A stretch of DNA of 64,000 bases from Synechococcus sp. LA31. GTDB taxonomy: Bacteria > Cyanobacteriota > Cyanobacteriia > PCC-6307 > Cyanobiaceae. The stretch's first letter is position 1. Every line of letters starts with the position of its first letter. A model generated the notes under the pieces. The model was given only the letters and a program-made list of their open reading frames with translations, searched no databases and was not told the origin of the DNA. Positions 34,767 through 45,992 of the stretch are shown here, in pieces. The position numbers were made by a program, and so were the translations under genes. Where the stretch lies: positions 1,488,001 to 1,552,000 of the forward strand of contig NZ_CP075523.1 of assembly GCF_018502385.1 (NCBI RefSeq), in the 5' to 3' direction.

Positions 34767-36571
34767 TGGTTGAGCTTGAGCACGGCCATGAAGGCCTCCT
34801 GGGGCACATCCACCTTGCCCATCGCCTTCATGCGCTTCTTGCCCTTGGCCTGCTTCTGCAGCAGCTTTTTCTTACGGGAGATGTCGCCGCCGTAGCACTT
34901 GGCGAGCACATCTTTGCGCATGGCGCTGATGCTCTCAGAGGCGATCACGCGGCTGCCGATGGAGGCCTGAATCGGGATCTTGAACTGCTGGCGAGGGATC
35001 AATTCCTTGAGTTTCTCCACCAGGCCCTTGCCCACGTTGTAGGCCTTATCGCGGTGCACGATCGTGGTGAGCGGATCAGCCTTCTCTCCATTGATCAACA
35101 CATCCAGACGCACCAGATCGTTCTTGCGGTAGCCAATCAGGGAATACTCCATCGAGGCATAGCCCTTGGTGCGGCTCTTCATCTGATCAAAGAAATCAGT
35201 CACCACCTCCGCCAGAGGCATTTCGTAGTGAAGGGTGACCCGATCGGTGGTGATGTATTTCATGTCGATGAATTCACCCCGCCGCTCCTGGCACAGCTCC
35301 ATCAGGGCGCCGTTGTAGGCATTGGGCGTATAGACCTCGAGTTTCACATAGGGTTCTTCGATCGATTCGCGCTTCTGCGGATCAGGCAAGGTGGCGGGAT
35401 TATCCACCATCAGCGTGGTTTCATCCAGCATGTTCACCTGATAGATCACCGATGGAGCGGTAACGATCAAATCGAGGTTGTATTCCCGCTCCAACCGCTC
35501 CTGCACGATTTCCATGTGCAGCAAGCCGAGGAAACCGCAGCGGAAACCGAAGCCCATGGCGCTGCTGGTTTCAGGCTCATATTTCAGGGCCGCATCGCTC
35601 AGTTGCAGCTTGTCCAACGCTTCGCGCAGATCCGGGTACTGATCAGCGTCGGTGGGGAACAAGCCACAGAACACCATCGGCTTGGCCTCGGTATAGCCAG
35701 GCAGCGGCTCGGGGGCTGGGTTGTTGACCAGCGTGATCGTGTCACCCACGCGGGCGTCGGCCACGGCCTTGATCGAAGCCGCTAGGTAGCCCACCTCGCC
35801 GGCCTGCAAGCGATCCACCTTGCGCTGATCAGGGGCCATCACGCCCACTTCATCCAGCTCATAGGTTTTCTTGCTCGCCATCAGCAGCACCTTGTCTTTG
35901 GTGCTGAGCGAGCCGGAGATCACCCGGAAATACACAATCACACCCCGGTAGGGGTCGTAATAGGAATCGAAGATCAAAGCCCGCAGCGGCTCTTGCAACC
36001 GATCGGGCGGCGGCGGCACGCGATCCACGACGGCCTGGAGAATGTCGGGCACACCTAAGCCGCTCTTAGCGGAACAGGGAATCGCACCCGAGCAATCGAG
36101 CCCAATGATGGCTTCGATCTCTTCGCTAATGCGATCAGGATCCGCGCCAGGAAGGTCAATCTTATTGAGAACCGGAATGATCTCCAAGTTGTTCTCAATT
36201 GCCAGATACACGTTGGCCAGTGTTTGCGCCTCCACGCCCTGACTGGCATCCACCACCAGCAGAGCACCTTCACAAGCCTGCAGCGATCGGCTCACTTCAT
36301 AGGAGAAGTCAACGTGCCCGGGTGTATCGATCAAATTGAGGATGTAGGTCTCCCCGTCTGCCGCCTTGTATTCCATACGGGCGGCCTGGAGCTTGATCGT
36401 GATGCCACGCTCACGCTCGAGATCCATATTGTCGAGAAACTGCTCCTGCATATCGCGGGCAGCCACCGTGCCGGTGTCCTGCAGCAGGCGATCGGCCAGG
36501 GTCGACTTGCCGTGGTCGATGTGAGCAATGATGCAGAAATTGCGGATCCGGGAGGCGGGAACGTCGGTCAT
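34763..36571 (-). CDS. lepA: Elongation factor 4 (LepA)
   Basis: Ribosomal back-translocase GTPase. G1 [16 protein letters not shown], switch-region RERGITIK, G3 DTPGHVDF, G4 [11 protein letters not shown]5 SAKSG; the LepA-specific C-terminus ends [25 protein letters not shown]. 602 residues, standard. It is followed by the DUF1400-like gene with a 4-base overlap. Confidence 0.98.
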   Translation of the reverse strand: MTDVPASRIRNFCIIAHIDHGKSTLADRLLQDTGTVAARDMQEQFLDNMDLERERGITIKLQAARMEYKAADGETYILNLIDTPGHVDFSYEVSRSLQACEGALLVVDASQGVEAQTLANVYLAIENNLEIIPVLNKIDLPGADPDRISEEIEAIIGLDCSGAIPCSAKSGLGVPDILQAVVDRVPPPPDRLQEPLRALIFDSYYDPYRGVIVYFRVISGSLSTKDKVLLMASKKTYELDEVGVMAPDQRKVDRLQAGEVGYLAASIKAVADARVGDTITLVNNPAPEPLPGYTEAKPMVFCGLFPTDADQYPDLREALDKLQLSDAALKYEPETSSAMGFGFRCGFLGLLHMEIVQERLEREYNLDLIVTAPSVIYQVNMLDETTLMVDNPATLPDPQKRESIEEPYVKLEVYTPNAYNGALMELCQERRGEFIDMKYITTDRVTLHYEMPLAEVVTDFFDQMKSRTKGYASMEYSLIGYRKNDLVRLDVLINGEKADPLTTIVHRDKAYNVGKGLVEKLKELIPRQQFKIPIQASIGSRVIASESISAMRKDVLAKCYGGDISRKKKLLQKQAKGKKRMKAMGKVDVPQEAFMAVLKLNQ

Positions 36572-36654
36572 TCGCTGATGTGTTCTCGGTTGGTGTCCCG
36601 GCTCGGGCAGTGGATCTGGTGAGGTGATCCTAGGGAGAGACGCCCATCCCCCCC

Positions 36655-36993
36655 ATGCCCACCGCTCCTGTCTGGCTGGTGCTGCTGCTGGCCATCGCTT
36701 CGGAGGTGGTGGGCACCTCCTGCCTCAAGCTCTCCGCCGGCATGACCAGACCCATGCCAACCCTGGTGGTACTGGCGGCCTACGGCTGTTCCATGCTGCT
36801 GCTATCGAAGGTGGTGCAGACCATCCCACTGGGCGTCACCTACGCCCTGTGGAGCGGCATTGGCATCGTGGCGATCGTGCTGGTGGGGCTGCTCGCCTAC
36901 CGCCAGGTGCCCAGCCACGGCCAGCTGGTCGGCATGGCCCTGATCACCGCCGGCGTGGTGATGGTGAATCTCACCGGCCAGCTCCATGAGTGA
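36655..36993 (+). CDS. Small multidrug resistance (SMR) family transporter
   Basis: 112 residues in four hydrophobic helices. The essential membrane Glu is in [21 protein letters not shown], and [19 protein letters not shown] is the family signature of EmrE/SugE proteins. Such antiporters exchange cations or guanidinium for protons; the substrate cannot be decided from sequence. Divergent from lepA. Confidence 0.92.
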   Translation: MPTAPVWLVLLLAIASEVVGTSCLKLSAGMTRPMPTLVVLAAYGCSMLLLSKVVQTIPLGVTYALWSGIGIVAIVLVGLLAYRQVPSHGQLVGMALITAGVVMVNLTGQLHE

Positions 36994-37063
36994 GCCCCGG
37001 TGCCAGGAGCCACAGCCATCCCTTGGATCGATTCCTAAGCTCACATCAATCACAGAGCGCCAA

Positions 37064-37354
37064 ATGAGCACCGACGCCACCGCACCCGCTGCTGACACCG
37101 CGGCCCCCGAGGTCAACGACCCCCGCGCTCTCACCCTTGAAAACGTGGAGCGCACACTCGACGAGCTGCGCCCTTATCTGATGGCCGACGGCGGCAACGT
37201 GGAAGTGGTGGAAATCGATGGCCCGATCGTGAAGGTGCGCCTGCAGGGCGCTTGCGGCTCCTGCCCCAGCAGCACCATGACCTTGAAAATGGGCATTGAG
37301 CGCAAGCTGCGCGAAGCCATCCCCGAAGTAGACGAGGTGGTGCAGGTGCTCTGA
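37064..37354 (+). CDS. nifU: NifU-like iron-sulfur scaffold protein
   Basis: Single NifU C-terminal domain protein (CnfU/NFU type): [31 protein letters not shown] then [27 protein letters not shown], with the cluster-binding CGSC pair. About 96 residues, the size of cyanobacterial NFU, which supplies Fe-S clusters for photosystem I among others. ATG at 37064 is chosen because the frame upstream reads through a non-conserved stretch. Confidence 0.93.
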   Translation: MSTDATAPAADTAAPEVNDPRALTLENVERTLDELRPYLMADGGNVEVVEIDGPIVKVRLQGACGSCPSSTMTLKMGIERKLREAIPEVDEVVQVL

Positions 37355-37408
37355 AGCGAGCCTGCCTGAACTCCGGCCCGTAGGCTCCCACCACTTGCTT
37401 TTGGGCCC

Positions 37409-38692
37409 GTGTTGGATCAGCGCCTGTTGCGCGACAACCCCGAGCTGATCACCGAGCAGCTGGGCCGTCGTGGAATGTCGCTCGAGCTCACGGGCCTGCA
37501 GCTGATGGCCCGCCAAGAGCGCGACTTGGTGGAGCAGCGCAGCAATCTGCAGGCCGAGGGCAACCGCATCGGCAAAGAAGTTGGGTTGAAGATCAAAGCC
37601 GGCGCGGCCCCCAACAGCCCTGAAGTGCAGGAACTGCGCAACCAAGGCAACCGCATCAAGCAGCAGGTGGCGGTGCTTGAAGAGGAGGGGAAGGCGCTGG
37701 AAGCCAAGCTGCGCGAGCAGCTGCTCACCCTGCCCAATCTGCCTTCGCCTGAGGCCCCGGATGGCCGAAGCGAAGACGACAACATCGAGATCAAGCGCTG
37801 GGGAACTCCCCGCGCCAAGGAGGATTGGCTTGAAGAGCACTGGCAGATCGCCGAGCGGCTCGAACTCTTCGAAGCCGAGCGCTCCGTGCGCATCGCCCAG
37901 AGCCGCTTTGTGACGCTGCTTGGCCAGGGCGCCCGGCTCGAGCGCGCCTTGATCAACTTCATGCTCGACCTCCACAGCAACAAGGGCTACCGCGAGGTGC
38001 TGCCACCGATCCTGGTCAACAGCGCCAGCCTCACGGGCTCGGGCCAGCTGCCCAAGTTCGCGGAAGAAAGCTTCCGCTGCGCCGAAGACGACCTGTGGCT
38101 CACCCCCACCGCCGAGGTGCCCATCACTTCGCTGCACCGCGATGAGGTGATCCCAGCCGAGCAGCTGCCGTTGAAATACGTGGCTTACACCCCTTGCTTC
38201 CGCCGCGAGGCCGGTAGCTACGGGCGTGACACCCGCGGACTGATCCGCTTGCACCAGTTCAACAAGGTGGAGCTTTATTGGTTCTGCCATCCAGAGCATT
38301 CCGCCGAGGCGCACCTGCAGATCACCGCTGACGCCGAAGCGGTGCTCGAAGCGCTCGAGCTGCCCTACCGCAAGATCGAGCTATGCACGGGCGATATGGG
38401 CTTCTCAGCCGCCCGCACCTACGACCTGGAGGTGTGGCTACCAGGCGCCGGCGCCTACCGCGAGATCTCCAGCTGTTCCGTGTGCGGCGACTTCCAAGCC
38501 CGTCGCTCCGCCATCCGCATGAAGGAGGGCAAAACCACCAAGCTGCTGCACACCCTCAATGGCAGCGGCCTGGCCGTGGGCCGCACCATGGCGGCCCTAC
38601 TGGAAAACGGCCAGCAAGTGGATGGCTCGGTGAAGCTGCCTGCCGCCCTGGTTCCCTACTTCGGTGCCGAACGGATCAGCGCCGCGAGCTGA
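37409..38692 (+). CDS. serS: Seryl-tRNA synthetase
   Basis: Class II synthetase. N-terminal coiled-coil arm (LVEQRSNLQAEGNRIGKEVGLK..., about residues 30-110), motif 2 TPCFRREAGSYGRDTRGLIRLHQFNKVE, motif 3 LNGSGLAVGRTMAALLEN. 427 residues, complete. Start is a GTG at 37409. A 422-residue reverse-strand frame over it is a shadow. Confidence 0.97.
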   Translation: MLDQRLLRDNPELITEQLGRRGMSLELTGLQLMARQERDLVEQRSNLQAEGNRIGKEVGLKIKAGAAPNSPEVQELRNQGNRIKQQVAVLEEEGKALEAKLREQLLTLPNLPSPEAPDGRSEDDNIEIKRWGTPRAKEDWLEEHWQIAERLELFEAERSVRIAQSRFVTLLGQGARLERALINFMLDLHSNKGYREVLPPILVNSASLTGSGQLPKFAEESFRCAEDDLWLTPTAEVPITSLHRDEVIPAEQLPLKYVAYTPCFRREAGSYGRDTRGLIRLHQFNKVELYWFCHPEHSAEAHLQITADAEAVLEALELPYRKIELCTGDMGFSAARTYDLEVWLPGAGAYREISSCSVCGDFQARRSAIRMKEGKTTKLLHTLNGSGLAVGRTMAALLENGQQVDGSVKLPAALVPYFGAERISAAS

Positions 38693-38823
38693 GGTGATCC
38701 GGGGCAGGCATGAGCCGGATCACCTGTCGCCAACCGGATATCCGTGGATATCCCGAGTTGGACACGTGAGCAAACAGCCAAAACCCAGCACCGCGCTTCA
38801 GCTCCATCCAACCGGCGTGACCG

Positions 38824-40281
38824 TCAGGCAGGATCCAGCCCGAGGGCCGCATTGCTGCGGCTGCGCAACGCCGCAAGGTGATCCGGATCATCTCCGAGAT
38901 CCAAGCCCCAGCCAGGGATCAAGCCACGCAGCTGCTGCTGCCAAGGCCCGCTGTTGAAGCGCTCGGGCCAGCAGCGCCTCAACACCTCCACCATCGTTTG
39001 CACCGCTGTGGAAGCACCGGGTGACGCACCGAGCAGCGCCGCCAGTGATCCGTCGGCGCTACTCACCACCTCAGTGCCCATCTGCAGGTGGCCGCGGCCA
39101 TCGATCTGTTTGATGATCTGCACCCGCTGGCCCGCCACCGCCAACTGCCAATCCTCTGGGCGGGCCTCAGGCAGGAACTGGCGCAGGCTGGCGAGGCGCT
39201 GCCCCTCACTTTGCAGCACCTGCCCCACGAGGTAGCGCACCAGATCAAAGTTTTTGCTGCCCACCTGCAGGCTGGGGAGCAGGTTGAACGACGTCACTGA
39301 TCCAGCTAGATCCCAGAGCGACCCCTGCTTGAGGAAGCGGGTGCTGAAGCCGGCATAGGGGCCAAACAGCAGCGCGCGCTGCCCCTCAATCCAACGGGTA
39401 TCGAGGTGCGGCACCGACATCGGTGGCGCACCCACCGCCGCCTTGCCATAGACCTTGGCGTTGTGGCCAGCAATCACCTCCGGGTTGCGGCACACCAACC
39501 ACTGGCCGCTCACCGGGAAGGCTCCGTATTGGCGAGCCTCAGGAATACCCGAGCGCTGCAGCAACGGCAGCGCCCCGCCGCCAGCCCCCAAAAACACAAA
39601 CGGCGCTTCAAACACAGCTGTTGACCCATCAGCCTTCCGCGCCTGCACCTGCCAGCCGCAGCCACCGCGCTCTAGGCCCACAACCTCATGCTCGAGCCGC
39701 ACGTCGATGGCCTGCAGCAGCGCCGAGCTCAGCGTTCCAAAATTCACATCCGTGCCGCGGGCTACCCGTGTGGCCGCCAAGGGCTGATCGAGGCTGCGCC
39801 CTTCCATCACCAGCGGCATCCACTCCCGCAGCTGGGCTGAATCCCCACTCCATTCCATGCCGGCGAACTGGGCCGTGGCATTGAGTGCTTCCCAGCGCCG
39901 GCGCAGGAAACCCACGTTGGCCTCGCCCCACACAAAGCTGAGGTGGGGCACCGCCCGGATGAAGGAGCTGGGGTCTAGCAGCGCCCCGCGCTCCACCAAG
40001 GAGCCCCAGAACTGCAGGCTCAGCTCAAAGGCGCCGTTGATCGCGAGGGCCTTGGCGATCGGCACGGACCCATCCGCCGCCTCAGGTGTGTAGTTGAGCT
40101 CGCAGTTGGCCGCGTGGCCGGTGCCGGCGTTATTGAGTGGAGCACTGCTCTCGGCCGCCATCTGCGACAACCGCTCGAGCACCGTCACCTTCAGCTCAGG
40201 ATCGAGTTGACGCAGCAACTGGGCCAAGGTGGCGCCCATGATTCCGGCCCCCACCAACAGGGCGTCGCAGCGGTGCGTCAT
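38824..40281 (-). CDS. mqo: Malate:quinone oxidoreductase
   Basis: FAD-dependent peripheral membrane enzyme oxidising malate to oxaloacetate with quinone reduction. FAD motif ALLVGAGIMGATLAQLL at the N-terminus, then SSAPLNNAGTGHAANCELNYTPE, GAGGGALPLLQRSGIPEARQYGAFPVSGQWL, and ALLGASPGASTAVQTMVEVL near the end, all family hallmarks. The ATG at 40281 is preferred; an ATG at 40320 would add 13 unconserved residues. About 485 residues. Confidence 0.95.
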   Translation of the reverse strand: MTHRCDALLVGAGIMGATLAQLLRQLDPELKVTVLERLSQMAAESSAPLNNAGTGHAANCELNYTPEAADGSVPIAKALAINGAFELSLQFWGSLVERGALLDPSSFIRAVPHLSFVWGEANVGFLRRRWEALNATAQFAGMEWSGDSAQLREWMPLVMEGRSLDQPLAATRVARGTDVNFGTLSSALLQAIDVRLEHEVVGLERGGCGWQVQARKADGSTAVFEAPFVFLGAGGGALPLLQRSGIPEARQYGAFPVSGQWLVCRNPEVIAGHNAKVYGKAAVGAPPMSVPHLDTRWIEGQRALLFGPYAGFSTRFLKQGSLWDLAGSVTSFNLLPSLQVGSKNFDLVRYLVGQVLQSEGQRLASLRQFLPEARPEDWQLAVAGQRVQIIKQIDGRGHLQMGTEVVSSADGSLAALLGASPGASTAVQTMVEVLRRCWPERFNSGPWQQQLRGLIPGWGLDLGDDPDHLAALRSRSNAALGLDPA

Positions 40282-40328
40282 CGAGCCTGCAGATCCCACC
40301 ACAATGGAATCACTTTGCACGTGAACGC

Positions 40329-41417
40329 ATGGGGGTTCTCACTGCCCTAGCGATCCTGGCGGGCCTGATCGTGGTGCACGAGGCCGGACATTTCTTCGCG
40401 GCCACCTGGCAGGGCATCCGCGTCAGCGGTTTTTCCGTGGGGTTCGGCCCGGTGCTGCTGGAGCGTCAACGCCGCGGTGTGCAGTTCGCCCTGCGTGCGA
40501 TCCCCCTGGGGGGATTCGTGTCATTCCCTGATGACGACGAAGAGAGCACGATTCCCCCCGACGATCCCGATCTGCTGCGCAACCGCCCGATCCCTCAGCG
40601 GGCCCTGGTGATTGCAGCCGGTGTGTTGGCCAACTTGCTGCTGGCCTGGAGCGTGCTGCTGGCCCAGGGGCTGGTGGTTGGCATCCCAGCTGGCTTCAGC
40701 ACCACCCCAGGCGTGCTCATAGCAGGCGTGCAGGGCGGGCAGGCAGCAGCGGCAGCCGGCCTGCGACCAGGCGACCGCATCCTTGCGGCGGATGGGGTGG
40801 ATCTCGGGGGGGGCCAAAGCGCTGTGGCTGCTCTGGTGGATCGGGTTAAGAGCGCCCCTGATCAAACCTTGCAGCTGCAAACCGAACGCGCAGGCAAGAC
40901 CCTCACCATCGCCCTCACCCCGGCCGACATGAGCGGCATCGGCCGCATTGGCGCCCAGCTGCAACCCATCGGCACCGAGGCATTCCGCCGCGCCAAGGGC
41001 CCCGGTGAGGCGATCCGGCAAGCCAATCACGATTTCGTCACCCTCACGCAGCGCACGGCGGAGGGCTTCATCACCCTCGCCACGCACTTCGGTGAAACAG
41101 CGAGCCAGGTGTCGGGGCCGGTGAAGATCGTGGAGATGGGGGCCTCCTTGGCCAAGCAAGGCGGCAGCAGCCTGTTTCTCTACACAGCGCTGATCTCGAT
41201 CAACCTGGCAGTGCTCAACGCGCTGCCCCTTCCCCTGCTTGACGGCGGCCAGTTTGTGCTGCTGATGATCGAAGGCCTGCGGGGCAAGCCGCTGCCGGAC
41301 AGGTTTCAGATGGCCTTCATGCAGTCGGGCTTTGTGTTCCTGGTGGGGCTCAGCCTGGTGCTGATCGTGAAGGACACCAGCCAGCTGGCGGCAGTGCAGC
41401 AGCTGCTGAACCGTTGA
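40329..41417 (+). CDS. rseP: RseP-family site-2 zinc metalloprotease
   Basis: Intramembrane protease. The zinc site H17EAGH is in the first helix ([12 protein letters not shown]), a PDZ domain covers about residues 120-210 ([21 protein letters not shown]), and the second metal site is in [17 protein letters not shown]. 362 residues, normal for cyanobacteria. Cleaves membrane-anchored anti-sigma factors or similar; target unknown here. ATG at 40329, divergent from mqo. Confidence 0.94.
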   Translation: MGVLTALAILAGLIVVHEAGHFFAATWQGIRVSGFSVGFGPVLLERQRRGVQFALRAIPLGGFVSFPDDDEESTIPPDDPDLLRNRPIPQRALVIAAGVLANLLLAWSVLLAQGLVVGIPAGFSTTPGVLIAGVQGGQAAAAAGLRPGDRILAADGVDLGGGQSAVAALVDRVKSAPDQTLQLQTERAGKTLTIALTPADMSGIGRIGAQLQPIGTEAFRRAKGPGEAIRQANHDFVTLTQRTAEGFITLATHFGETASQVSGPVKIVEMGASLAKQGGSSLFLYTALISINLAVLNALPLPLLDGGQFVLLMIEGLRGKPLPDRFQMAFMQSGFVFLVGLSLVLIVKDTSQLAAVQQLLNR

Positions 41418-41469
41418 GGTCACCCTGCGGGGTAGGCTTGCTCATCATTGCGATACGAGTCCAGGCCGC

Positions 41470-41772
41470 ATGGCGAAGAAGTCGATGATTGCGCGCGATG
41501 TGAAGCGCCAGAAGACGGTTGAGCGCTTCGCAGCCAAGCGTGCCGCTCTGATGGCTGCCTTCGAAGCCGCTGCCGATCCGATGGAGCGCCTGGAGATCCA
41601 TCGCAAAATCCAGGGTCTGCCCCGCAATAGCGCCAAGGTGCGTATGCGCAACCGCTGCTGGGCCACCGGCAAGCCCCGCGGTGTGTATCGCGATTTCGGC
41701 CTGTGCCGCAACCAGCTGCGCGAGCGGGCTCACAAAGGTGAGCTGCCTGGCGTGGTCAAGTCGTCCTGGTGA
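41470..41772 (+). CDS. rpsN: 30S ribosomal protein S14
   Basis: 100-residue zinc-independent S14: [20 protein letters not shown] at the start and [41 protein letters not shown] at the end. Binds 16S rRNA in the 30S head. A strong intrinsic terminator follows at 41800. Confidence 0.98.
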   Translation: MAKKSMIARDVKRQKTVERFAAKRAALMAAFEAAADPMERLEIHRKIQGLPRNSAKVRMRNRCWATGKPRGVYRDFGLCRNQLRERAHKGELPGVVKSSW

Positions 41773-41799
41773 GCCTCGGCTCTTCAAACAACCTTTCAG

Positions 41800-41824
41800 A
41801 AAGCGCCGCAAGGCGCTTTTTTTT
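41800..41824 (+). terminator. Intrinsic terminator after rpsN
   Basis: Perfect 7-bp stem AAGCGCC / GGCGCTT with a GCAA tetraloop (41801-41818), followed by a run of T to 41824. It ends the rpsN transcript, 28 bases after the stop codon. Confidence 0.92.
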
Positions 41825-41962
41825 GTGGCCGAACCAACCTTGAGGTCGCACAGCTGCGGGCTGAACACACGCACGCTTTCCAAAGAGATTGGGGGCGTTG
41901 TCACGGCATTCGCACGCCGGATGCGAGAATCGCACTTGACAACAAACAAGACATAAGCCCAC

Positions 41963-44107
41963 GTGCAAGGTCACACTCAGTCGATCTCCTTCGATGGTCG
42001 GGAGATCCGGCTGACCACCGGCCGCTTCGCTCCCCAGGCAGGCGGTTCAGTGATGGTCGAATGCGGAGATACAGCCGTTCTGGTCACCGCCACCCGCTCC
42101 GGCGGTCGTGAAGGCATCGATTTCCTTCCCCTCATCTGCGATTACGAAGAGCGCCTCTACGCCGCTGGCCGCATCCCCGGCAGCTTCATGCGTCGGGAAA
42201 GCCGCCCCCCCGAGCGCGCCACCTTGATTGCGCGTCTGATCGACCGCCCAATGCGGCCGCTCTTCCCCAGCTGGCTGCGCGACGACCTTCAGATCGTGGC
42301 TACCTGCATGTCGCTTGATGAGCGCGTGCCGCCCGATGTGCTCGCCGTCACCGGCGCCTCCCTGGCCACCCTGCTGGCAAAAATTCCCTTCAACGGTCCG
42401 ATGGCCGCCGTGCGGGTGGGTCTGCTGGGCGACGACTTCGTGCTGAACCCCAGCTATCGCGAGATCGAGCGCTCCGAGCTTGACCTAGTGGTTGCTGGCA
42501 CGCCCCAGGGCGTGATCATGGTGGAGGCCGGCGCCAACCAGCTGCCCGAGCAGGATGTGATCGAAGCGATCGACTTCGGCTACGAAGCGGTGTGCGAACT
42601 GATCAAGGCTCAGCAAGCCCTGCTCAAGGAGCTGGGCATCGAGCAGGTGTTCCCCGAAGCCAAGACCGCAGACGACACCCTGCCCAAGTTCCTGGAGAAG
42701 GAATGCGCCAAGGGCATCGGCGATGTGCTCAAGCAATTCAGCCTCACCAAGGCCGAACGCGATGAGCAGCTCGATGGGATCAAGGCCAAGGCGGCCGAAT
42801 CCATCGCAGCCCTCAAAGACGACGACGCCATCAAGGTGGCGGTGAGCAGCAGCGGCAAGGCCCTGGGCAACAGCTACAAGGCGCTCACCAAGAAGCTGAT
42901 GCGCGAGCAGATCGTGAAGGATGGCAAGCGCGTGGACGGCCGCAACCTCGATGAGGTGCGCCCGATCAGCGCCGCAGCTGGTGTGCTGCCCAAGCGCGTA
43001 CACGGTTCAGGCTTGTTCCAGCGCGGCCTCACCCAGGTGCTCTCCTGCGCCACCCTCGGCACCCCGAGCGACGCTCAGGAAATGGACGACCTCAACCCGT
43101 CCAATGAGAAGACCTACCTGCACCACTACAACTTCCCGCCTTACTCCACCGGCGAGACCAAGCCCATGCGCAGCCCGGGCCGCCGCGAAATCGGCCACGG
43201 CGCCCTGGCGGAGCGGGCCCTGATCCCGGTGCTGCCCAGCAAGGAGAGCTTCCCCTACGTGCTGCGGGTGGTGTCGGAGTGCCTGAGTTCCAACGGCTCC
43301 ACCTCGATGGGTTCCGTGTGCGGCAGCACCCTGGCCCTGATGGATGCCGGCGTGCCCCTCAAGGCGCCTGTGAGCGGCGCCGCCATGGGCCTGATCAAGG
43401 AAGGCTCTGAGGTGCGGATCCTCACTGATATCCAGGGCATCGAGGACTTCCTCGGCGACATGGACTTCAAGGTGGCCGGCACCGAGAAGGGCATCACCGC
43501 CCTGCAGATGGACATGAAGATCACCGGCCTTGAGGTGAAAACCGTGGCCGAGGCGATCAACCAGGCCCGCCCCGCCCGCCTGCACATCCTCGAGAAGATG
43601 CTCTCGGCGATCGAGAAGCCCCGCGACGTGCTGAGCCCCCATGCTCCGCGCCTGCTCAGCTTCCGCATCGACCCCGAACTAATCGGCACCGTGATCGGCC
43701 CTGGCGGCCGCACGATCAAGGGCATCACCGAGCGCACCAACACCAAGATCGACATCGAAGACGGCGGCATCGTGACGATCGCCAGCCACGACGGTGCTGC
43801 CGCTGAGGAAGCGCAACGCATCATCGAAGGCCTCACCCGCCGCGTGTCGGAAGGCGAGGTGTTCAGCGGTGCGGTGACCCGCGTGATCCCGATCGGCGCC
43901 TTTGTGGAGATCCTGCCTGGCAAGGAAGGGATGATCCACATCTCGCAGCTGAGCGAAGCGCGCGTGGAGAAAGTGGAAGATGTGGTGCGCGTGGGCGATC
44001 ACGTCACCGTGCGCGTGCGCGAGATCGACAATCGCGGCCGCATCAACCTCACCCTGCGCGGCGTGCCCCAAGCCGAAGAGCCGGCAGCAGAAGCACCCGC
44101 CGAGTGA
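41963..44107 (+). CDS. pnp: Polyribonucleotide nucleotidyltransferase
   Basis: 3'-5' phosphorolytic exoribonuclease. Two RNase PH domains (first with [22 protein letters not shown], second with [19 protein letters not shown] and [24 protein letters not shown]), a KH domain ([15 protein letters not shown]) and an S1 domain ([31 protein letters not shown]). 714 residues. Start GTG at 41963. Intrinsic terminator downstream. Confidence 0.98.
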   Translation: MQGHTQSISFDGREIRLTTGRFAPQAGGSVMVECGDTAVLVTATRSGGREGIDFLPLICDYEERLYAAGRIPGSFMRRESRPPERATLIARLIDRPMRPLFPSWLRDDLQIVATCMSLDERVPPDVLAVTGASLATLLAKIPFNGPMAAVRVGLLGDDFVLNPSYREIERSELDLVVAGTPQGVIMVEAGANQLPEQDVIEAIDFGYEAVCELIKAQQALLKELGIEQVFPEAKTADDTLPKFLEKECAKGIGDVLKQFSLTKAERDEQLDGIKAKAAESIAALKDDDAIKVAVSSSGKALGNSYKALTKKLMREQIVKDGKRVDGRNLDEVRPISAAAGVLPKRVHGSGLFQRGLTQVLSCATLGTPSDAQEMDDLNPSNEKTYLHHYNFPPYSTGETKPMRSPGRREIGHGALAERALIPVLPSKESFPYVLRVVSECLSSNGSTSMGSVCGSTLALMDAGVPLKAPVSGAAMGLIKEGSEVRILTDIQGIEDFLGDMDFKVAGTEKGITALQMDMKITGLEVKTVAEAINQARPARLHILEKMLSAIEKPRDVLSPHAPRLLSFRIDPELIGTVIGPGGRTIKGITERTNTKIDIEDGGIVTIASHDGAAAEEAQRIIEGLTRRVSEGEVFSGAVTRVIPIGAFVEILPGKEGMIHISQLSEARVEKVEDVVRVGDHVTVRVREIDNRGRINLTLRGVPQAEEPAAEAPAE

Positions 44108-44133
44108 TCCAGGGGGTACCCCTGAACCGCTTC

Positions 44134-44157
44134 AGCCCCCGGCAACGGGGGCTTTTT
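44134..44157 (+). terminator. Intrinsic terminator after pnp
   Basis: Stem AGCCCCC / GGGGGCT around a GGCAAC loop (44134-44153), then TTTTT. Lies 26 bases after the pnp stop and just before the end of the convergent cysQ gene. Confidence 0.9.
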
Positions 44158-44175
44158 CATGCTTCGAAGCGCTGA

Positions 44176-45093
44176 TCAGACGGGGAATCCCGGATCGATC
44201 ACCGCCATCGCCGCCGCCGCCTTCTCGCACAGGGGCTGGTGGCTGCGGCCGTGGCTGGCGATCAAGCAACCAGCCTGGCGGATGTCGCCGTCGTTGTAGC
44301 TGAGGCGGCGGCCATCGGCATGGGTGAACGCACCGCCGGCGGCGCGCAGCACGGCCTCAGGGGCGGCCATATCCCAATCCTTCGGAGCGCTCTTGCCCGA
44401 GAGGGAGATATAGAGATCGGTTTCGCCGCGCAGGATCGTGGCCACCTTCCCACCCACGCTGCCAATCGCCTTGGTGTCGCCCAGGGCCAACGCTTCCAGC
44501 AGCTGCTCGAGCCGCTGATCGCGGTGGTTGCGGCTGGCTACCAGCACCAGTTCAGCCAGGGGCTCACGGGCGCTCAGGGCAGCAGGCCGCTGCTCGCCAG
44601 CACGGTTCTCACACCAGGCACGCTGCTGCGGCACCAACCCAATCCACAGCTCCTCCATCTCCGGCAGCAGCACCACCCCCAACACCGGCTCGCCGTTGTG
44701 GGCCAGGGCGAGATGCACGGCGTATTCGCCCGTACCCTGCAAGAAATCCTTCGTGCCATCAAGGGGATCGAGGATCCACAGCCACTCGGCATCCAAGGGC
44801 TCACCGGCGGTGAGCTGTTCCTTGGCGGTTTCTTCACTGAGGAGCGTCCAGCCGGCATCGGGGAAGGCCTTCACCAGGCCGTCGATCAGCCACTGGTTCA
44901 CGGCCAGATCCGCTGCACTCACAGGCCCCTCTCCGCCCTCGTCAACACTCAGTGCTTTGGGGAAGCCATAGGGGGGCTGCTCGCCGCGGCCGTAGGCCAG
45001 CAGGATGTCGGCCGCACCCCAACACAACCGGCGCAGCTCCACCAGCAGCTGCTCCTCATTGATGCCCGAGGGCATGCAGGCGGCGGCGGGCAT
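44176..45093 (-). CDS. cysQ: CysQ-like 3'(2'),5'-bisphosphate nucleotidase (inositol phosphatase fold)
   Basis: Li-sensitive phosphatase family. Metal site ILDPLDGTKDFLQGTGEYAVHLAL, upstream Glu in LLSEETAKE, and the second motif KDWDMAAPEAVLRAAGGAFTHADGR. It recycles pAp from sulfate activation, or acts as an inositol/fructose bisphosphatase-like enzyme. The frame is open to 45171, but that would cross the divergent rsmI start; the Met at 45093 is used here, and one at 45075 is also possible. Confidence 0.87.
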   Translation of the reverse strand: MPAAACMPSGINEEQLLVELRRLCWGAADILLAYGRGEQPPYGFPKALSVDEGGEGPVSAADLAVNQWLIDGLVKAFPDAGWTLLSEETAKEQLTAGEPLDAEWLWILDPLDGTKDFLQGTGEYAVHLALAHNGEPVLGVVLLPEMEELWIGLVPQQRAWCENRAGEQRPAALSAREPLAELVLVASRNHRDQRLEQLLEALALGDTKAIGSVGGKVATILRGETDLYISLSGKSAPKDWDMAAPEAVLRAAGGAFTHADGRRLSYNDGDIRQAGCLIASHGRSHQPLCEKAAAAMAVIDPGFPV

Positions 45094-45119
45094 CATGGAG
45101 TTGGCAAAGGGGCATTGTG

Positions 45120-45992
45120 ATGCAGGGCGCCGAACCGGCTGCAGGAGTGCTCTATCTGGTGGGCACACCAATCGGCAACACCGGCGATCTTTCCCCCCGG
45201 GCCAGGCAGGTGCTCGGTGCGGTCAACCGCATTGCCTGCGAAGACACACGCCATAGCGGCTTGCTGCTGCACAACCTGGGGCTACGAAACGGCGAGCAGC
45301 CACCACGGCTGGTGAGCTTCCACGAGCACAACCAGATCAGCCGCATCCCAGAACTCCTGGAGGCCCTGGAGGCGGGCGAAGCAATTGCTGTCATTAGCGA
45401 TGCCGGCCTACCTGGGATTTCCGATCCCGGCGAAGCGCTGGTGGCCGCCGCGCGTGCAGCCGGGCGCACGGTGATTTGCGTGCCAGGCCCCTGCGCCGTG
45501 ACCACCGCACTGGTCAGCAGCGGCCTACCAGCCGGGCGCTTTTGTTTTGAAGGGTTTCTGCCCCCCAAGGCCACGCAACGCCGGGCGAGGTTGCAATCAC
45601 TCGCGAACGAACCGCGCACCCTGGTGCTGTTCGAAGCGCCGCACCGCCTGCTGCAACTGCTGGAGGATCTGTTGGCCGAGCTAGGCGATCGCCCAATCGC
45701 GGTTACCCGAGAACTCACCAAGCGGCATGAACAGCAGGTAGGCCCCACGATCGAAGTGGCCTTGGAGCACTTCCGGAACCATGCCCCCCAAGGGGAGTTC
45801 ACGATCGTGCTGGGGGGAGCCAGCGACTCCAGCACGCCAAACCGCACGAACGCTGAACTGCGCCTGGAGCTGCAGAACCTCGTGGCCTCCGGCCTGAGCC
45901 GAAGCGATGCCGCTCGCCAGCTCTCCCAACAGACTGGCCTGGCCCGGCGCGAGCTTTACGCTCTGCTCCATCACGCTGAGGATCCGAGCTGA
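45120..45992 (+). CDS. rsmI: 16S rRNA (cytidine-1402-2'-O)-methyltransferase RsmI
   Basis: Tetrapyrrole-methylase fold. N-terminal LYLVGTPIGNTGDLSPRARQVL, then IACEDTRHSGLLL, AVISDAGLPGISDPGEALV and the SAM-region CVPGPCAVTTALVSSGLP with GRFCFEGFLPPK. C-terminal helical part about residues 230-290. ATG at 45120 preferred over a GTG one codon earlier. Normal length. Confidence 0.95.
   Translation: MQGAEPAAGVLYLVGTPIGNTGDLSPRARQVLGAVNRIACEDTRHSGLLLHNLGLRNGEQPPRLVSFHEHNQISRIPELLEALEAGEAIAVISDAGLPGISDPGEALVAAARAAGRTVICVPGPCAVTTALVSSGLPAGRFCFEGFLPPKATQRRARLQSLANEPRTLVLFEAPHRLLQLLEDLLAELGDRPIAVTRELTKRHEQQVGPTIEVALEHFRNHAPQGEFTIVLGGASDSSTPNRTNAELRLELQNLVASGLSRSDAARQLSQQTGLARRELYALLHHAEDPS

Noticed and set aside
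34580-35785. 401-residue forward frame inside lepA
   Set aside because: Antisense of lepA; no motif.
37046-38314. 422-residue reverse-strand frame over nifU and serS
   Set aside because: Covers two well-identified genes on the other strand; composition is antisense noise.
41936-41962. TTGACA before pnp as a -35 box
   Set aside because: No -10 hexamer at suitable distance before the GTG start.
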